From contig CANSDP010000001.1 in NCBI GenBank assembly GCA_947645675.1, positions 248,001 through 312,000 on the forward strand: a stretch of 64,000 bases of DNA, read 5' to 3'. How positions within the stretch are numbered: position 1 is the first letter of the stretch; each line of letters begins with the position of its first letter. The DNA comes from an uncultured Bacillota bacterium. GTDB lineage: Bacteria; Bacillota; Clostridia; Oscillospirales; Oscillospiraceae. Under the pieces are notes generated by a model. The model searched no databases. It worked only from the letters and a program-made list of their open reading frames with translations, and had not been told where the DNA came from. Positions 57,348-64,000 of this stretch are shown one piece after another. Both the position numbers and the translations under genes were made by a program.

Positions 57348-58586
57348 CTAACGCGCGGTGACGCCCTCAGCCAACCGGTCCAGCTGCGCCTGGAGGGAGG
57401 CCCCGGAGGGGTTCCCCGCCGCTAAATTTAAGGCAAATTCGGACACGGGGTCCCAGAATTTTCCGCCTACCCGCTGGAGCTGGGAAAACTCCGATTGGGC
57501 GAGCAGAGCCGCGATAGCCGGCGAGGCCTGGACCTGCGGGGAATTTGCCGCGTTGATATTGGCCGGTCCCTGTCCCCGCTGCTCAAAGCGCAGGCGCTGG
57601 TTTTCCTCGCTGGTGATCCACTCCGCCAGCCGCGCCGCCCAGTCTGGGTGGCTGGAGTAGGCATTCACGCCGATCAGCTTGCAGCCGGAGAAGGAGGCCA
57701 TCTGCACCTGCCTGCCCCCGCAGGTATAGGAGGGGAGCTTGGCCGCTCCCATATTATTTCCCCAAACTTCCTGAATAGCCACCGCGTTCCAGACGCCGCT
57801 CACTCCGGCGATCACAGAGCCGTCCTGCACACCGGCCATAAATTCCTGATCCGTCATGCTGGCAAAGCCGGGGCTGGCCGCGATGGACAGCATGGACTCC
57901 GCCACGTCAACACCCCGTATGGCCCCCTCGGTGCTGTTCCAGGTGCAGTAGTTGGTCAGGCCGTCGTCGTTGAGGCCCACCGTCAGGCCGGTGTTGCCGA
58001 AAAAGGCGTAGACATACCAGGCGGAGGACCAGTCCATGGTCACCAGCCGTCCGGCCTGGGCGGCCAGCTCCACCATCCGCTCCAGACTTTGGACGTCCTC
58101 GTCGGAGAAGTAGGCCTTGTTGTAATATAGAAAGTAGCCGTTGTCCGCCGTCAGGGGGTAGGCGTAGAGGGAGCCGCCCACGCTGGCCGCCTCCACTGCG
58201 GCGGAGAGGCTGGCACTTCGGATGGTCTCGCTGTCCTCGATGGGGTCCAGGCCCCCGGCCGCCGCCAGAGCGGACACCTGATCGTCGGCGAAGGCAAATA
58301 CATCCGCGCCCCCCTCCAGATCACCCAGCATCACGTCCTTACAGTTGGATTCGCTCTGCGGCTGAAAGGTGATTTGGAAGCTGGCCTGACCGGCGTAATA
58401 GGATTGGAATGAAGCAAAAATTTCTTGAAGCAGAGCCTCGTCCTCCTCGGCCCCCCACACCGTCAGCTGAATGGTTCCGGTTTCCGCTTCCGGCTCTGGA
58501 GGGGGAGTGTCCTCCCGGCCGCCGCAGGCGGTCAGCAAAACCAGCAACAGAATAGAGCACAACAAAGAGAAACATGTTTTCTTCAT
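57348..58586 (-). CDS. Extracellular solute-binding lipoprotein (family 1, sugar type)
   Basis: 412 residues: lipoprotein signal LLLVLLTAC (Cys21), acidic linker, then a family 1 binding fold: IQLTVWGAEEDEALLQEIFASF, GGADVFAFADDQVSALAAAG, YAYPLTADNGYFLYYNKAYF, WNAVAIQEVWGNNMG, WAARLAEWITSEENQRLRFEQRG. No permease or ATPase genes accompany it; the next gene in the operon is a chemoreceptor. It probably presents a sugar ligand to that receptor (inference). Start ATG 58586; a TTG 6 bases earlier is the alternative. Confidence 0.9.
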   Translation of the reverse strand: MKKTCFSLLCSILLLVLLTACGGREDTPPPEPEAETGTIQLTVWGAEEDEALLQEIFASFQSYYAGQASFQITFQPQSESNCKDVMLGDLEGGADVFAFADDQVSALAAAGGLDPIEDSETIRSASLSAAVEAASVGGSLYAYPLTADNGYFLYYNKAYFSDEDVQSLERMVELAAQAGRLVTMDWSSAWYVYAFFGNTGLTVGLNDDGLTNYCTWNSTEGAIRGVDVAESMLSIAASPGFASMTDQEFMAGVQDGSVIAGVSGVWNAVAIQEVWGNNMGAAKLPSYTCGGRQVQMASFSGCKLIGVNAYSSHPDWAARLAEWITSEENQRLRFEQRGQGPANINAANSPQVQASPAIAALLAQSEFSQLQRVGGKFWDPVSEFALNLAAGNPSGASLQAQLDRLAEGVTAR

Positions 58587-58618
58587 CAGCAACCACCCTT
58601 ACAATTTGTTCCAAGATA

Positions 58619-58852
58619 TTATAGCACATGACCGGCGGTACTGACAACTACCTTTATACGAAATGGAGGAGTGAAACTGTAGGGAATGCCATCCGCCTGA
58701 CGCTGGCGGATAAATTCCCGCTCTGTCTGAGCCGCATAGCTCAGCAGCTGGAGCACATTTTCCCCACCATCTGCTCTGATAGTAAGATATTTTTCCGGGG
58801 TTTCTATATCTGAGCCGGGCGCTTTCTGTGATACAAGGCAGGAAAATTTCAT
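58619..58852 (-). pseudogene. Serine-recombinase remnant
   Basis: A 77-codon frame whose middle (VLQLLSYAAQTEREFIRQRQ, then ADGI) is the characteristic helix of large serine recombinases/resolvases, where Q-x-ERE-x-I-x-x-RQ-x-x-GI is conserved. The catalytic N-terminal domain and the DNA-binding part are absent, and the flanks are unrelated. It marks the former presence of an integrated element between the binding-protein gene and the deacetylase gene. Confidence 0.6.
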
Positions 58853-58909
58853 ATAGTTGAATCACAAGGCCCCATGTGGGGAAAACAGAATGGAATGGGA
58901 GTGCGTGTC

Positions 58910-59701
58910 ATGACGGAAAAGCGGGAGCGGGTCAGGATCATCTACATCGGAAGGCGGTGGTGGACAGCGCTGGCCTGTCTGTGTCTGGCGGCGGTGATGT
59001 TCTATGTGGTCAACTACCCCGCCGCGGTAGGGGCGTCGGCAGCTGCCCGGCAGCTGCCCATCTACTGTGTTCAGCGAGATCAGAAGCTGGTGTCCATCAG
59101 CTTTGACGCCGCCTGGGGCAACGAGGACACCCAGCAGCTCATCGACATATTGGAGCAGTACAGCGTGAAGGCCACCTTCTTTGTGGTGGGAGACTGGGTG
59201 GACAAATATCCGGAGTCGGTAAAGGCCCTTCACGACGCGGGCCATGAGGTGATGAACCACTCCAATACCCACGCACACTACCCCCAGCTGTCCGCCGACG
59301 AGGTGGTCGCCGACCTGAACGCCTGCAATGACAAGATCGAGGCGGTCACCGGCGTGCGGCCCACCCTGGTCCGCCTACCCTATGGGGATTATGACGACAA
59401 CTCCATCAACGCGGTCCGCTCCATCGGCATGGAGCCCATCCAGTGGGACGTGGACAGCCTGGACTGGAAGGACTTGTCCGCCGGAGAGATTACCCGGCGG
59501 GTGACCTCCAAGGTACAGCCCGGGTCCATCGTCCTGTTTCACAACGCCGCCCTTCACACGCCGGAGGCCCTCCCCGGCATCATTCAGACCCTGCTCCAGG
59601 AGGGCTATACCTTCGTCCCCATCTCTCAGATCATCCTCACCGGGGACTATACCATTGACCACACCGGGCGGCAGTGTCCGGCAAAAGGGGACGCGGCGTA
59701 G
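58910..59701 (+). CDS. Polysaccharide deacetylase (NodB fold, membrane-anchored)
   Basis: 263 residues with an N-terminal membrane helix (about residues 18-38) and an extracellular NodB domain: VSISFDAAWGNEDTQQL (motif 1, TFDD changed to FDAA as in sporulation PdaB-like proteins), HEVMNHSNTHAHYP (metal His pair), RLPYGDYDD (motif 3), DVDSLDWKD (motif 4), GSIVLFHNA (motif 5). Probably acts on peptidoglycan or spore cortex glycan. ATG 58910 has GGGAGTG upstream; earlier in-frame starts extend the N-terminus by 12 residues. Confidence 0.88.
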   Translation: MTEKRERVRIIYIGRRWWTALACLCLAAVMFYVVNYPAAVGASAAARQLPIYCVQRDQKLVSISFDAAWGNEDTQQLIDILEQYSVKATFFVVGDWVDKYPESVKALHDAGHEVMNHSNTHAHYPQLSADEVVADLNACNDKIEAVTGVRPTLVRLPYGDYDDNSINAVRSIGMEPIQWDVDSLDWKDLSAGEITRRVTSKVQPGSIVLFHNAALHTPEALPGIIQTLLQEGYTFVPISQIILTGDYTIDHTGRQCPAKGDAA

Positions 59702-59712
59702 AGCCGCGTCCC
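59688..59712. terminator. Hairpin between convergent deacetylase and glgX genes
   Basis: GGGACGCGGC (59688-59697), GTAGA loop, GCCGCGTCCC (59703-59712). It covers the deacetylase stop and lies 13 bases beyond the glgX stop; no long U run. Confidence 0.7.
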
Positions 59713-59724
59713 TCTGGTTATGGT

Positions 59725-61830
59725 CTATTTGCCCACAAACACCATCACGCTCCGGGGGCGGACGGAGATTTGAAGGCCGGAAACGGGAATTTCGGACTGC
59801 TCCGCCTGCCAGGTGTCCACCGCCCGGTGCCAGCCCATGGAGGCGGGCAGCTGGGGCAGGGTGACGGACAGCTCCTCCCACCAGGCGTTGGAGGCCACAT
59901 AGACCACCTGGGGCCCGGCGTCCCGCTCCCAGCCGGAGAACATCACGCCCACATAGCGGTCGTAGCTGTCAAAGGGCCGGTCCCGCCAGGGGGTGACGCC
60001 GTGGAAGCTCACGTCGGGGAAGCCGCAGGAGCCGTCGCCGGTCTGGGCCCGGACCACCCGGTGCTCCTTGCGGAAGCGGATCATATATTGGAAGAACTCG
60101 AACATATCCCGGTTGGACTCCAGCCGGTCCCAGTCCAGCCAGGAGATCATGTTGTCCTGACAGTAGGCGTTGTTGTTGCCGAACTGGGTGTTGCAGAACT
60201 CGTCTCCGGCCAGAAACATGGGGGTCCCCCGGGAGCACATGAGCAGGGCGAAGGCGTTGCGGCACATCCGGCGGCGGAGGGCGTTGATCTCCGGGTTGTC
60301 CGACTCACCCTCCGCGCCGCAGTTCCAGCTGTTGTTGTCGTTGGTGCCGTCGGTGTTGTTCCAGCCGTTGGCCAGATTGTGCTTTTCGTTGTAGCAGAAC
60401 AGGTCCCAGAGGGTGAAGCCGTCGTGGCAGGTGATGAAGTTTACCGAGGCGTTGGTGCGGCCCTGACTGCCGTACATATCCTGAGAGCCCATCAGACGCA
60501 GGGCGGCCAACTGGGCGCACCCCTCGCTGCCCTTGAGGTAGCGGCGCAGGTCGTCCCGGTAGCGGCCGTTCCACTCCGCCCACCGGTTCCAGGCGGGGAA
60601 GGTGCCCACCTGGTAAAGCCCCCCGGCGTCCCAGGCCTCGGCGATGAGCTTCACGTCCCCCAGAATGGGGTCGAAGGCCAGGGACTGGAGCAGGGGCGGG
60701 GCCCCCATGGGGGAGCCGTCCTCACTGCGGCCAAGGATGGAGGCCAGATCGAACCGGAAGCCGTCCACGCGGTAGGTGGTGACCCAGTAGCGCAGACAGT
60801 CCAGGATCATCTGACGGACCACGGGATGGTTGCAGTTCATGGTGTTGCCGCAGCCGGAGAAGTTATAGTAGCGCCCGTCGGGGGTAAGGAGGTAGTAGAT
60901 GTTGTTGTCAAAGCCCTTGAAGGAGAACACGGGGCCCCGCTCGTCCCCCTCCGCCGTGTGGTTGAATACCACGTCCAGATAGACCTCGATCCCCCGCTGG
61001 TGACAGGCCTGAATGAGGCGCTTGAGCTCGTTGCCCTCCCGGTTGTACTCGGTGGAGGCGGTGTAGCTGGTGTTGGGGGCGAAAAAGCTCACCGTGCTGT
61101 AGCCCCAGTAGTTGAACAGAGTCTTGCCGTCCACCTGACGGAAGTCCTGCATCTCGTCAAACTCGAAGATGGGCATCAGCTCGATGGCGTTGACCCCCAG
61201 CTCCTGAATATAGTCCAGCTTCTCCATCAGGCCGGCGAAGGTGCCGGGGTGGGCGACCCCGGAGGAGAGGGCCTTGGTGAAGCCCCGGACGTGGAGCTCA
61301 TAGATAATCAGGTCCTCCATGGGCAGGAGGGGCTGGTGATTGCCCCGCCAGTCGAAGTCGTCCTTGACCACCCGGGCCTTGTAGTGCTGACGGCCCGCAG
61401 GGGGCTTGATGCCCCACTGGCTCTGGCCGGTGACCGCCTTGGCGTAGGGGTCCAGCAGATAGCGGCTTCCGTCGAAAAGCAGGCCCTTGGCGGGGTCGTA
61501 GGGGCCCTCCACCCGGTAGGCGTACTCAAACTCGTCGATGTTCAGCTTGAAGACGATCATAGAGTAGACATCGCCGATCCGGTAGTTTTTGGGGAAGGGA
61601 ATCACGGCGTAGGGCTCGTCCGCCTTCCTGTGGAAGAGGAGCAGAGAGATGGCCTCCGCGCCCTTGGAGTGGACGGTGAAGTTGACGCCGCCGGGGATGG
61701 CGGTGGCACCGTTTGTCTCATAAAGGCCGGGGCGGATATCGAATCCGTCCACATGGTCCATGGGGACCAGGTGGATGGAGCGGGACAGGCCGATCTGAAC
61801 GGGCTCCTGGGCGCTGACGGTTTTCTCCAT
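59725..61830 (-). CDS. glgX: Glycogen debranching enzyme (GH13 isoamylase type)
   Basis: A 701-residue alpha-1,6-glucosidase. N-terminal CBM48-like domain (GGVNFTVHSKGAEAISLLLF), then the barrel with LIIYELHVRGFTK, DVVFNHTAEGDERGP, GFRFDLAS (nucleophile Asp), LIAEAWDAGG (acid/base Glu), NFITCHDGFTLWDL, and MFLAGDEFCNTQFGNNNAY. Length is normal for GlgX. The ATG at 61830 has AAGGAGGA 6 bases upstream; an open frame continues upstream but is antisense to the DUF362 gene. No other glg gene is in the window. Confidence 0.94.
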   Translation of the reverse strand: MEKTVSAQEPVQIGLSRSIHLVPMDHVDGFDIRPGLYETNGATAIPGGVNFTVHSKGAEAISLLLFHRKADEPYAVIPFPKNYRIGDVYSMIVFKLNIDEFEYAYRVEGPYDPAKGLLFDGSRYLLDPYAKAVTGQSQWGIKPPAGRQHYKARVVKDDFDWRGNHQPLLPMEDLIIYELHVRGFTKALSSGVAHPGTFAGLMEKLDYIQELGVNAIELMPIFEFDEMQDFRQVDGKTLFNYWGYSTVSFFAPNTSYTASTEYNREGNELKRLIQACHQRGIEVYLDVVFNHTAEGDERGPVFSFKGFDNNIYYLLTPDGRYYNFSGCGNTMNCNHPVVRQMILDCLRYWVTTYRVDGFRFDLASILGRSEDGSPMGAPPLLQSLAFDPILGDVKLIAEAWDAGGLYQVGTFPAWNRWAEWNGRYRDDLRRYLKGSEGCAQLAALRLMGSQDMYGSQGRTNASVNFITCHDGFTLWDLFCYNEKHNLANGWNNTDGTNDNNSWNCGAEGESDNPEINALRRRMCRNAFALLMCSRGTPMFLAGDEFCNTQFGNNNAYCQDNMISWLDWDRLESNRDMFEFFQYMIRFRKEHRVVRAQTGDGSCGFPDVSFHGVTPWRDRPFDSYDRYVGVMFSGWERDAGPQVVYVASNAWWEELSVTLPQLPASMGWHRAVDTWQAEQSEIPVSGLQISVRPRSVMVFVGK

Positions 61831-61870
61831 ATCGGTTCCTCCTTGTTTTAGCCGGGATGTTTGATTTCTT

Positions 61871-61899
61871 ATTATAACACCTGAAACCAAATCCGTAAA
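61871..61899 (-). promoter_or_regulatory. Promoter of glgX
   Basis: Minus-strand TTTACG (61894-61899), 17-base spacer, TATAAT (61871-61876). Confidence 0.6.
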
Positions 61900-61907
61900 G
61901 AAAAGGA

Positions 61908-61937
61908 TTGCCCAATCTGGCGAATCTGTGGTATAAT
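61908..61937 (+). promoter_or_regulatory. Promoter of the DUF362 gene
   Basis: TTGCCC (61908-61913), 18-base spacer, TATAAT (61932-61937). Confidence 0.65.
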
Positions 61938-61980
61938 AACCGCCAATGCGGTTTCCGTTTTGCTGCCTAAGGAGGAACAT

Positions 61981-63042
61981 ATGGGAAAAATCTACCAAAT
62001 TTACGGCGACGGCGCCCACGGGATGACGATAGCTCTGATGGAAGCGGCTCAGGTGGCGGACATGATTCCCGCCGGGGCCAGCATCGCCCTCAAGCCCAAC
62101 CTGGTGGTGTCCCGCCCGGCGGAGGAGGGGGCCACCACCCACCCCGGCGTGCTGTCCGGGGCCATCGAGTATTTGCAGGGAAAGGGCTTTTCTGACATCA
62201 GCGTGATTGAGAGCGCCTGGGTGGGGGACAGCACCCAGCGGGCCTTCCGCATCTGCGGCTGTGAGGAGCTGGCGGAGCGGTATCACGTCCCCTTCTACGA
62301 CCTGAAGCAGGACAAGACCCGCCTGGTGGACACCCCCCTGCGGCCTATGGAGATCTGCCGCCGGGCGCTGGACGCGGACTTTCTCATTGACCTGCCCGTC
62401 CTCAAGGGCCACTGTCAGACGGCCATGACCTGCGCGCTGAAAAACTGCAAGGGCTGTATCCCCGACAGGGAGAAGCGCCGCTTTCACACCGAGGGGCTGA
62501 TGAAGCCCATCGCCGCCCTGGCCGCCGCCCTCCGGCCTCAGCTGACCATTGTGGACAGCATCTGCGGCGACCTGGACTTTGAGGAGGGGGGCAGTCCCGT
62601 CCACACCGGGCGGATGTATCTGGGGACCGACCCCGTTCAGGTGGACGCCTACGGCTGCCAGCTGCTGGGCCTGGACCTGAGCGAGGCGCCCTACATCGCC
62701 CTGGCGGAGGAGTGGGGGGCGGGCTGCAGCCGGGTGGAGCCGGAGGACGTGGTCCTGCTCAACCAGCCCGACCCGTCGGCGGCATACCCCAGGCCCTCCC
62801 GGAAGGTGGCCGCCCTCACCCGGAGGGTGGACGCCCGGTCGGCCTGCTCGGCCTGCTACGCCGCCCTGGTCCGGGCCCTCCACCTCAGCGGGGCCAAGCC
62901 GGAGAAAATCGCCATCGGCCAGGGCTGGAAGGGGGTCCCCTTCGACGGCCTGGGCATTGGAAGCTGCTGCGGCCAGGCGGCCTGTCAGGTGAAGGGGTGT
63001 CCCCCCGCGGTGGCAGACATCATAGCCGCCCTCTCTGAGTGA
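61981..63042 (+). CDS. DUF362-domain protein
   Basis: A 353-residue cytosolic protein. N-terminal part shows IALKPNLVVSRPAEEGATTHP, VLSGAIEYLQGKGFSDISVI, FLIDLPVLKGHCQTAMTCAL and KNCKGCIPDREKRRFH, the DUF362 core. The C-terminus is Cys-rich (SACSACYAALVRAL, IGSCCGQAACQVKGCPP), which could bind an iron-sulfur cluster or metal. Family function is unknown; some members lie next to ferredoxin domains. ATG 61981 follows AAGGAGGA. It is 30 bases ahead of the ABC permease gene and may be cotranscribed. Confidence 0.9.
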   Translation: MGKIYQIYGDGAHGMTIALMEAAQVADMIPAGASIALKPNLVVSRPAEEGATTHPGVLSGAIEYLQGKGFSDISVIESAWVGDSTQRAFRICGCEELAERYHVPFYDLKQDKTRLVDTPLRPMEICRRALDADFLIDLPVLKGHCQTAMTCALKNCKGCIPDREKRRFHTEGLMKPIAALAAALRPQLTIVDSICGDLDFEEGGSPVHTGRMYLGTDPVQVDAYGCQLLGLDLSEAPYIALAEEWGAGCSRVEPEDVVLLNQPDPSAAYPRPSRKVAALTRRVDARSACSACYAALVRALHLSGAKPEKIAIGQGWKGVPFDGLGIGSCCGQAACQVKGCPPAVADIIAALSE

Positions 63043-63072
63043 CCGAAGAATACCGAAACAGGAGCGAACGAC

Positions 63073-63741
63073 ATGCTGGACTCGCGGCTCATCGACATAT
63101 TTGTGGATTCCTTCCCAAAGATTCTCATTCCCGGCCTGACGGCCACCGTCCCCCTCACCGCCATCTCCTTTTCGCTGGCGATGGTCATCGCGGTGGCGGT
63201 GGCCTTGGTCCAGTATGCCCGGGTCCCGGTGCTGAGGCAGCTGTGCCGGTTTTATATCTGGGTCATCCGGGGCACCCCGCTGCTGGTGCAGCTGTTTCTG
63301 GTGTTCTATGGACTGGCAAAGGTGGGGCTGGTGCTGGCCCCCTTTCCCGCCGCCGTGCTGGTCTTTTCCATCAACGAAGGGGCCTACTGCGCCGAGACCG
63401 TCCGGGGGGCGCTGGAGTCCATCCCCGGCGGTCAGCTGGAGGCGGGCCGGTGCTTGGGGCTGACCTGGCTTCAGACCGTCCGCTCCGTCATCCTGCCCCA
63501 GGCCATGCGGGCCGCTTTTCCCGCCCTGTCCAACTCCCTCATCGCCATGATTAAGGATACCTCCCTGGTGTCCAACATCACCATGACGGAGATGTTCCGG
63601 GCCACCGTGCAGATCAACGCCAGCGTCTATGAGCCCCTGCTGCTGTACACCGAGGTGGCCCTGGTCTATCTGCTGTTTTCCACCGTCCTCACCGGGCTCC
63701 AGCGCTGGGGGGAGAAGCGGCTGGGGGCCTACGCCCTGTAG
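63073..63741 (+). CDS. Polar amino-acid ABC transporter permease
   Basis: A 222-residue HisM/GlnP-type permease with five membrane helices. Features: GLTATVPLTAISFSLAMVIA, FYIWVIRGTPLLVQLF, and the ATPase-coupling EAA loop ESIPGGQLEAGRCLGLTWLQ with INEGAYCAETVRGAL before it. The following gene encodes a matching binding protein, so an amino-acid (cystine/glutamine-type) importer begins here; the ATPase gene is presumably beyond the window. Confidence 0.93.
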   Translation: MLDSRLIDIFVDSFPKILIPGLTATVPLTAISFSLAMVIAVAVALVQYARVPVLRQLCRFYIWVIRGTPLLVQLFLVFYGLAKVGLVLAPFPAAVLVFSINEGAYCAETVRGALESIPGGQLEAGRCLGLTWLQTVRSVILPQAMRAAFPALSNSLIAMIKDTSLVSNITMTEMFRATVQINASVYEPLLLYTEVALVYLLFSTVLTGLQRWGEKRLGAYAL

Positions 63742-63777
63742 CACGGGTTCATACATATTCTAAAGGAGTGTTATTCC

Positions 63778-64000
63778 ATGAAAAACAGAATTTTTCCGGC
63801 CCTGGCGGCCGGCGTCCTGGCCTTGACCACCCTGACCGCCTGCGGCGGAGGACAGCCCCCCCAGTCCGAGGAGAAGGGGGGCGACCTGCTGGCCGCGATC
63901 CAGGCCAAGGGGGAAATCGTGGTGGCGATGGAGGGCACCTGGGCCCCTTGGACCTATCACGACGAGGCCGGCGAGCTGGTGGGCTACGACGTGGAGGTGG
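63778..64000 (+). CDS. Amino-acid ABC transporter binding lipoprotein, 5' part
   Basis: The first 74 codons, open at the window end. Lipoprotein signal with LTAC (Cys22), then GGDLLAAIQAKGEIVVAMEG and TWAPWTYHDEAGELVGYDVE, the standard start of a family 3 solute-binding protein. AAAGGAG stands 9 bases before the ATG. Partner of the permease 36 bases upstream. Confidence 0.93.
   Translation, partial: MKNRIFPALAAGVLALTTLTACGGGQPPQSEEKGGDLLAAIQAKGEIVVAMEGTWAPWTYHDEAGELVGYDVEV

Noticed and set aside
59725-63756. A single minus-strand reading frame of 1343 codons covering glgX and beyond
   Set aside because: Only the part from ATG 61830 matches GlgX. The upstream part is antisense to the DUF362 and permease genes and is an artefact of GC-rich DNA with few stops.

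Overview
The window is high-GC bacterial chromosome with Gram-positive signals: lipoprotein signal peptides with a lipobox Cys, strong AGGAGG ribosome-binding sites, TTGACA/TATAAT promoters, ribosomal protein L27 with a cleavable N-terminal extension next to its Prp protease, DivIVA, and CotH-, GntR- and MarR-type proteins. Together these suggest a gut Clostridia member of the Oscillospiraceae (Flavonifractor/Lawsonibacter-like). That assignment is by gene content only. I see no rRNA, tRNA or CRISPR array.

Layout. 1-4100 (minus): rplU-prp-rpmA and the 5' part of obgE, separated by an accessory block (flavodoxin, two YciI-like proteins, an internally deleted acetyltransferase, an XRE regulator and a membrane protein with a three-site operator). 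4140-9835: a low-GC alpha/beta hydrolase, a SAM methyltransferase, a DivIVA protein and a large membrane EAL-domain protein. 9640-25160: a hexuronate catabolism region. The minus-strand operon is kdgA-kdgK-uxaC-MFS-uxaB-uxaA; the plus-strand run is dctPQM-uxuA-uxuB-gntR-kdgF. Three copies of a TNGTATACNA palindrome sit at the promoters and probably bind the local GntR protein. In this locus uxaC carries two in-frame TAG codons and uxaA is cut off at a terminator, while the other genes look intact.

25200-36500: CoA-disulfide reductase/rhodanese/thioredoxin redox genes, cardiolipin synthase, a phosphodiesterase, three small unknown genes, wecA/wecB cell-wall glycopolymer genes, trpS and a GIY-YIG protein. 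35300-40500: a two-component system divergent from a VTC-DUF4956-CotH operon whose promoter has tandem 11-bp repeats suited to an OmpR-type regulator. 40600-44300: a patchy accessory region (AAA-type nucleotide kinase, NTF2-like protein, MATE pump) with long non-coding, inverted-repeat-rich stretches.

44300-54500: a CofE-like ligase, a short pyruvate-kinase-like protein, ruvX, a barnase-like lipoprotein convergent with an LRR-SUKH protein, a GH13 amylase, remnants of two small genes, an autoregulated marR-MATE operon and coaBC. 54600-64000: coaX, a chemoreceptor paired with an orphan sugar-type binding protein, a serine-recombinase remnant, a polysaccharide deacetylase, glgX, a DUF362 protein and the start of an amino-acid ABC transporter. 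Most genes are ordinary metabolism. The points most worth a second look are the decaying but apparently still regulated uronate locus, the barnase/SUKH pair, the unknown three-gene set near 30 kb, and the structured non-coding stretch near 42 kb.
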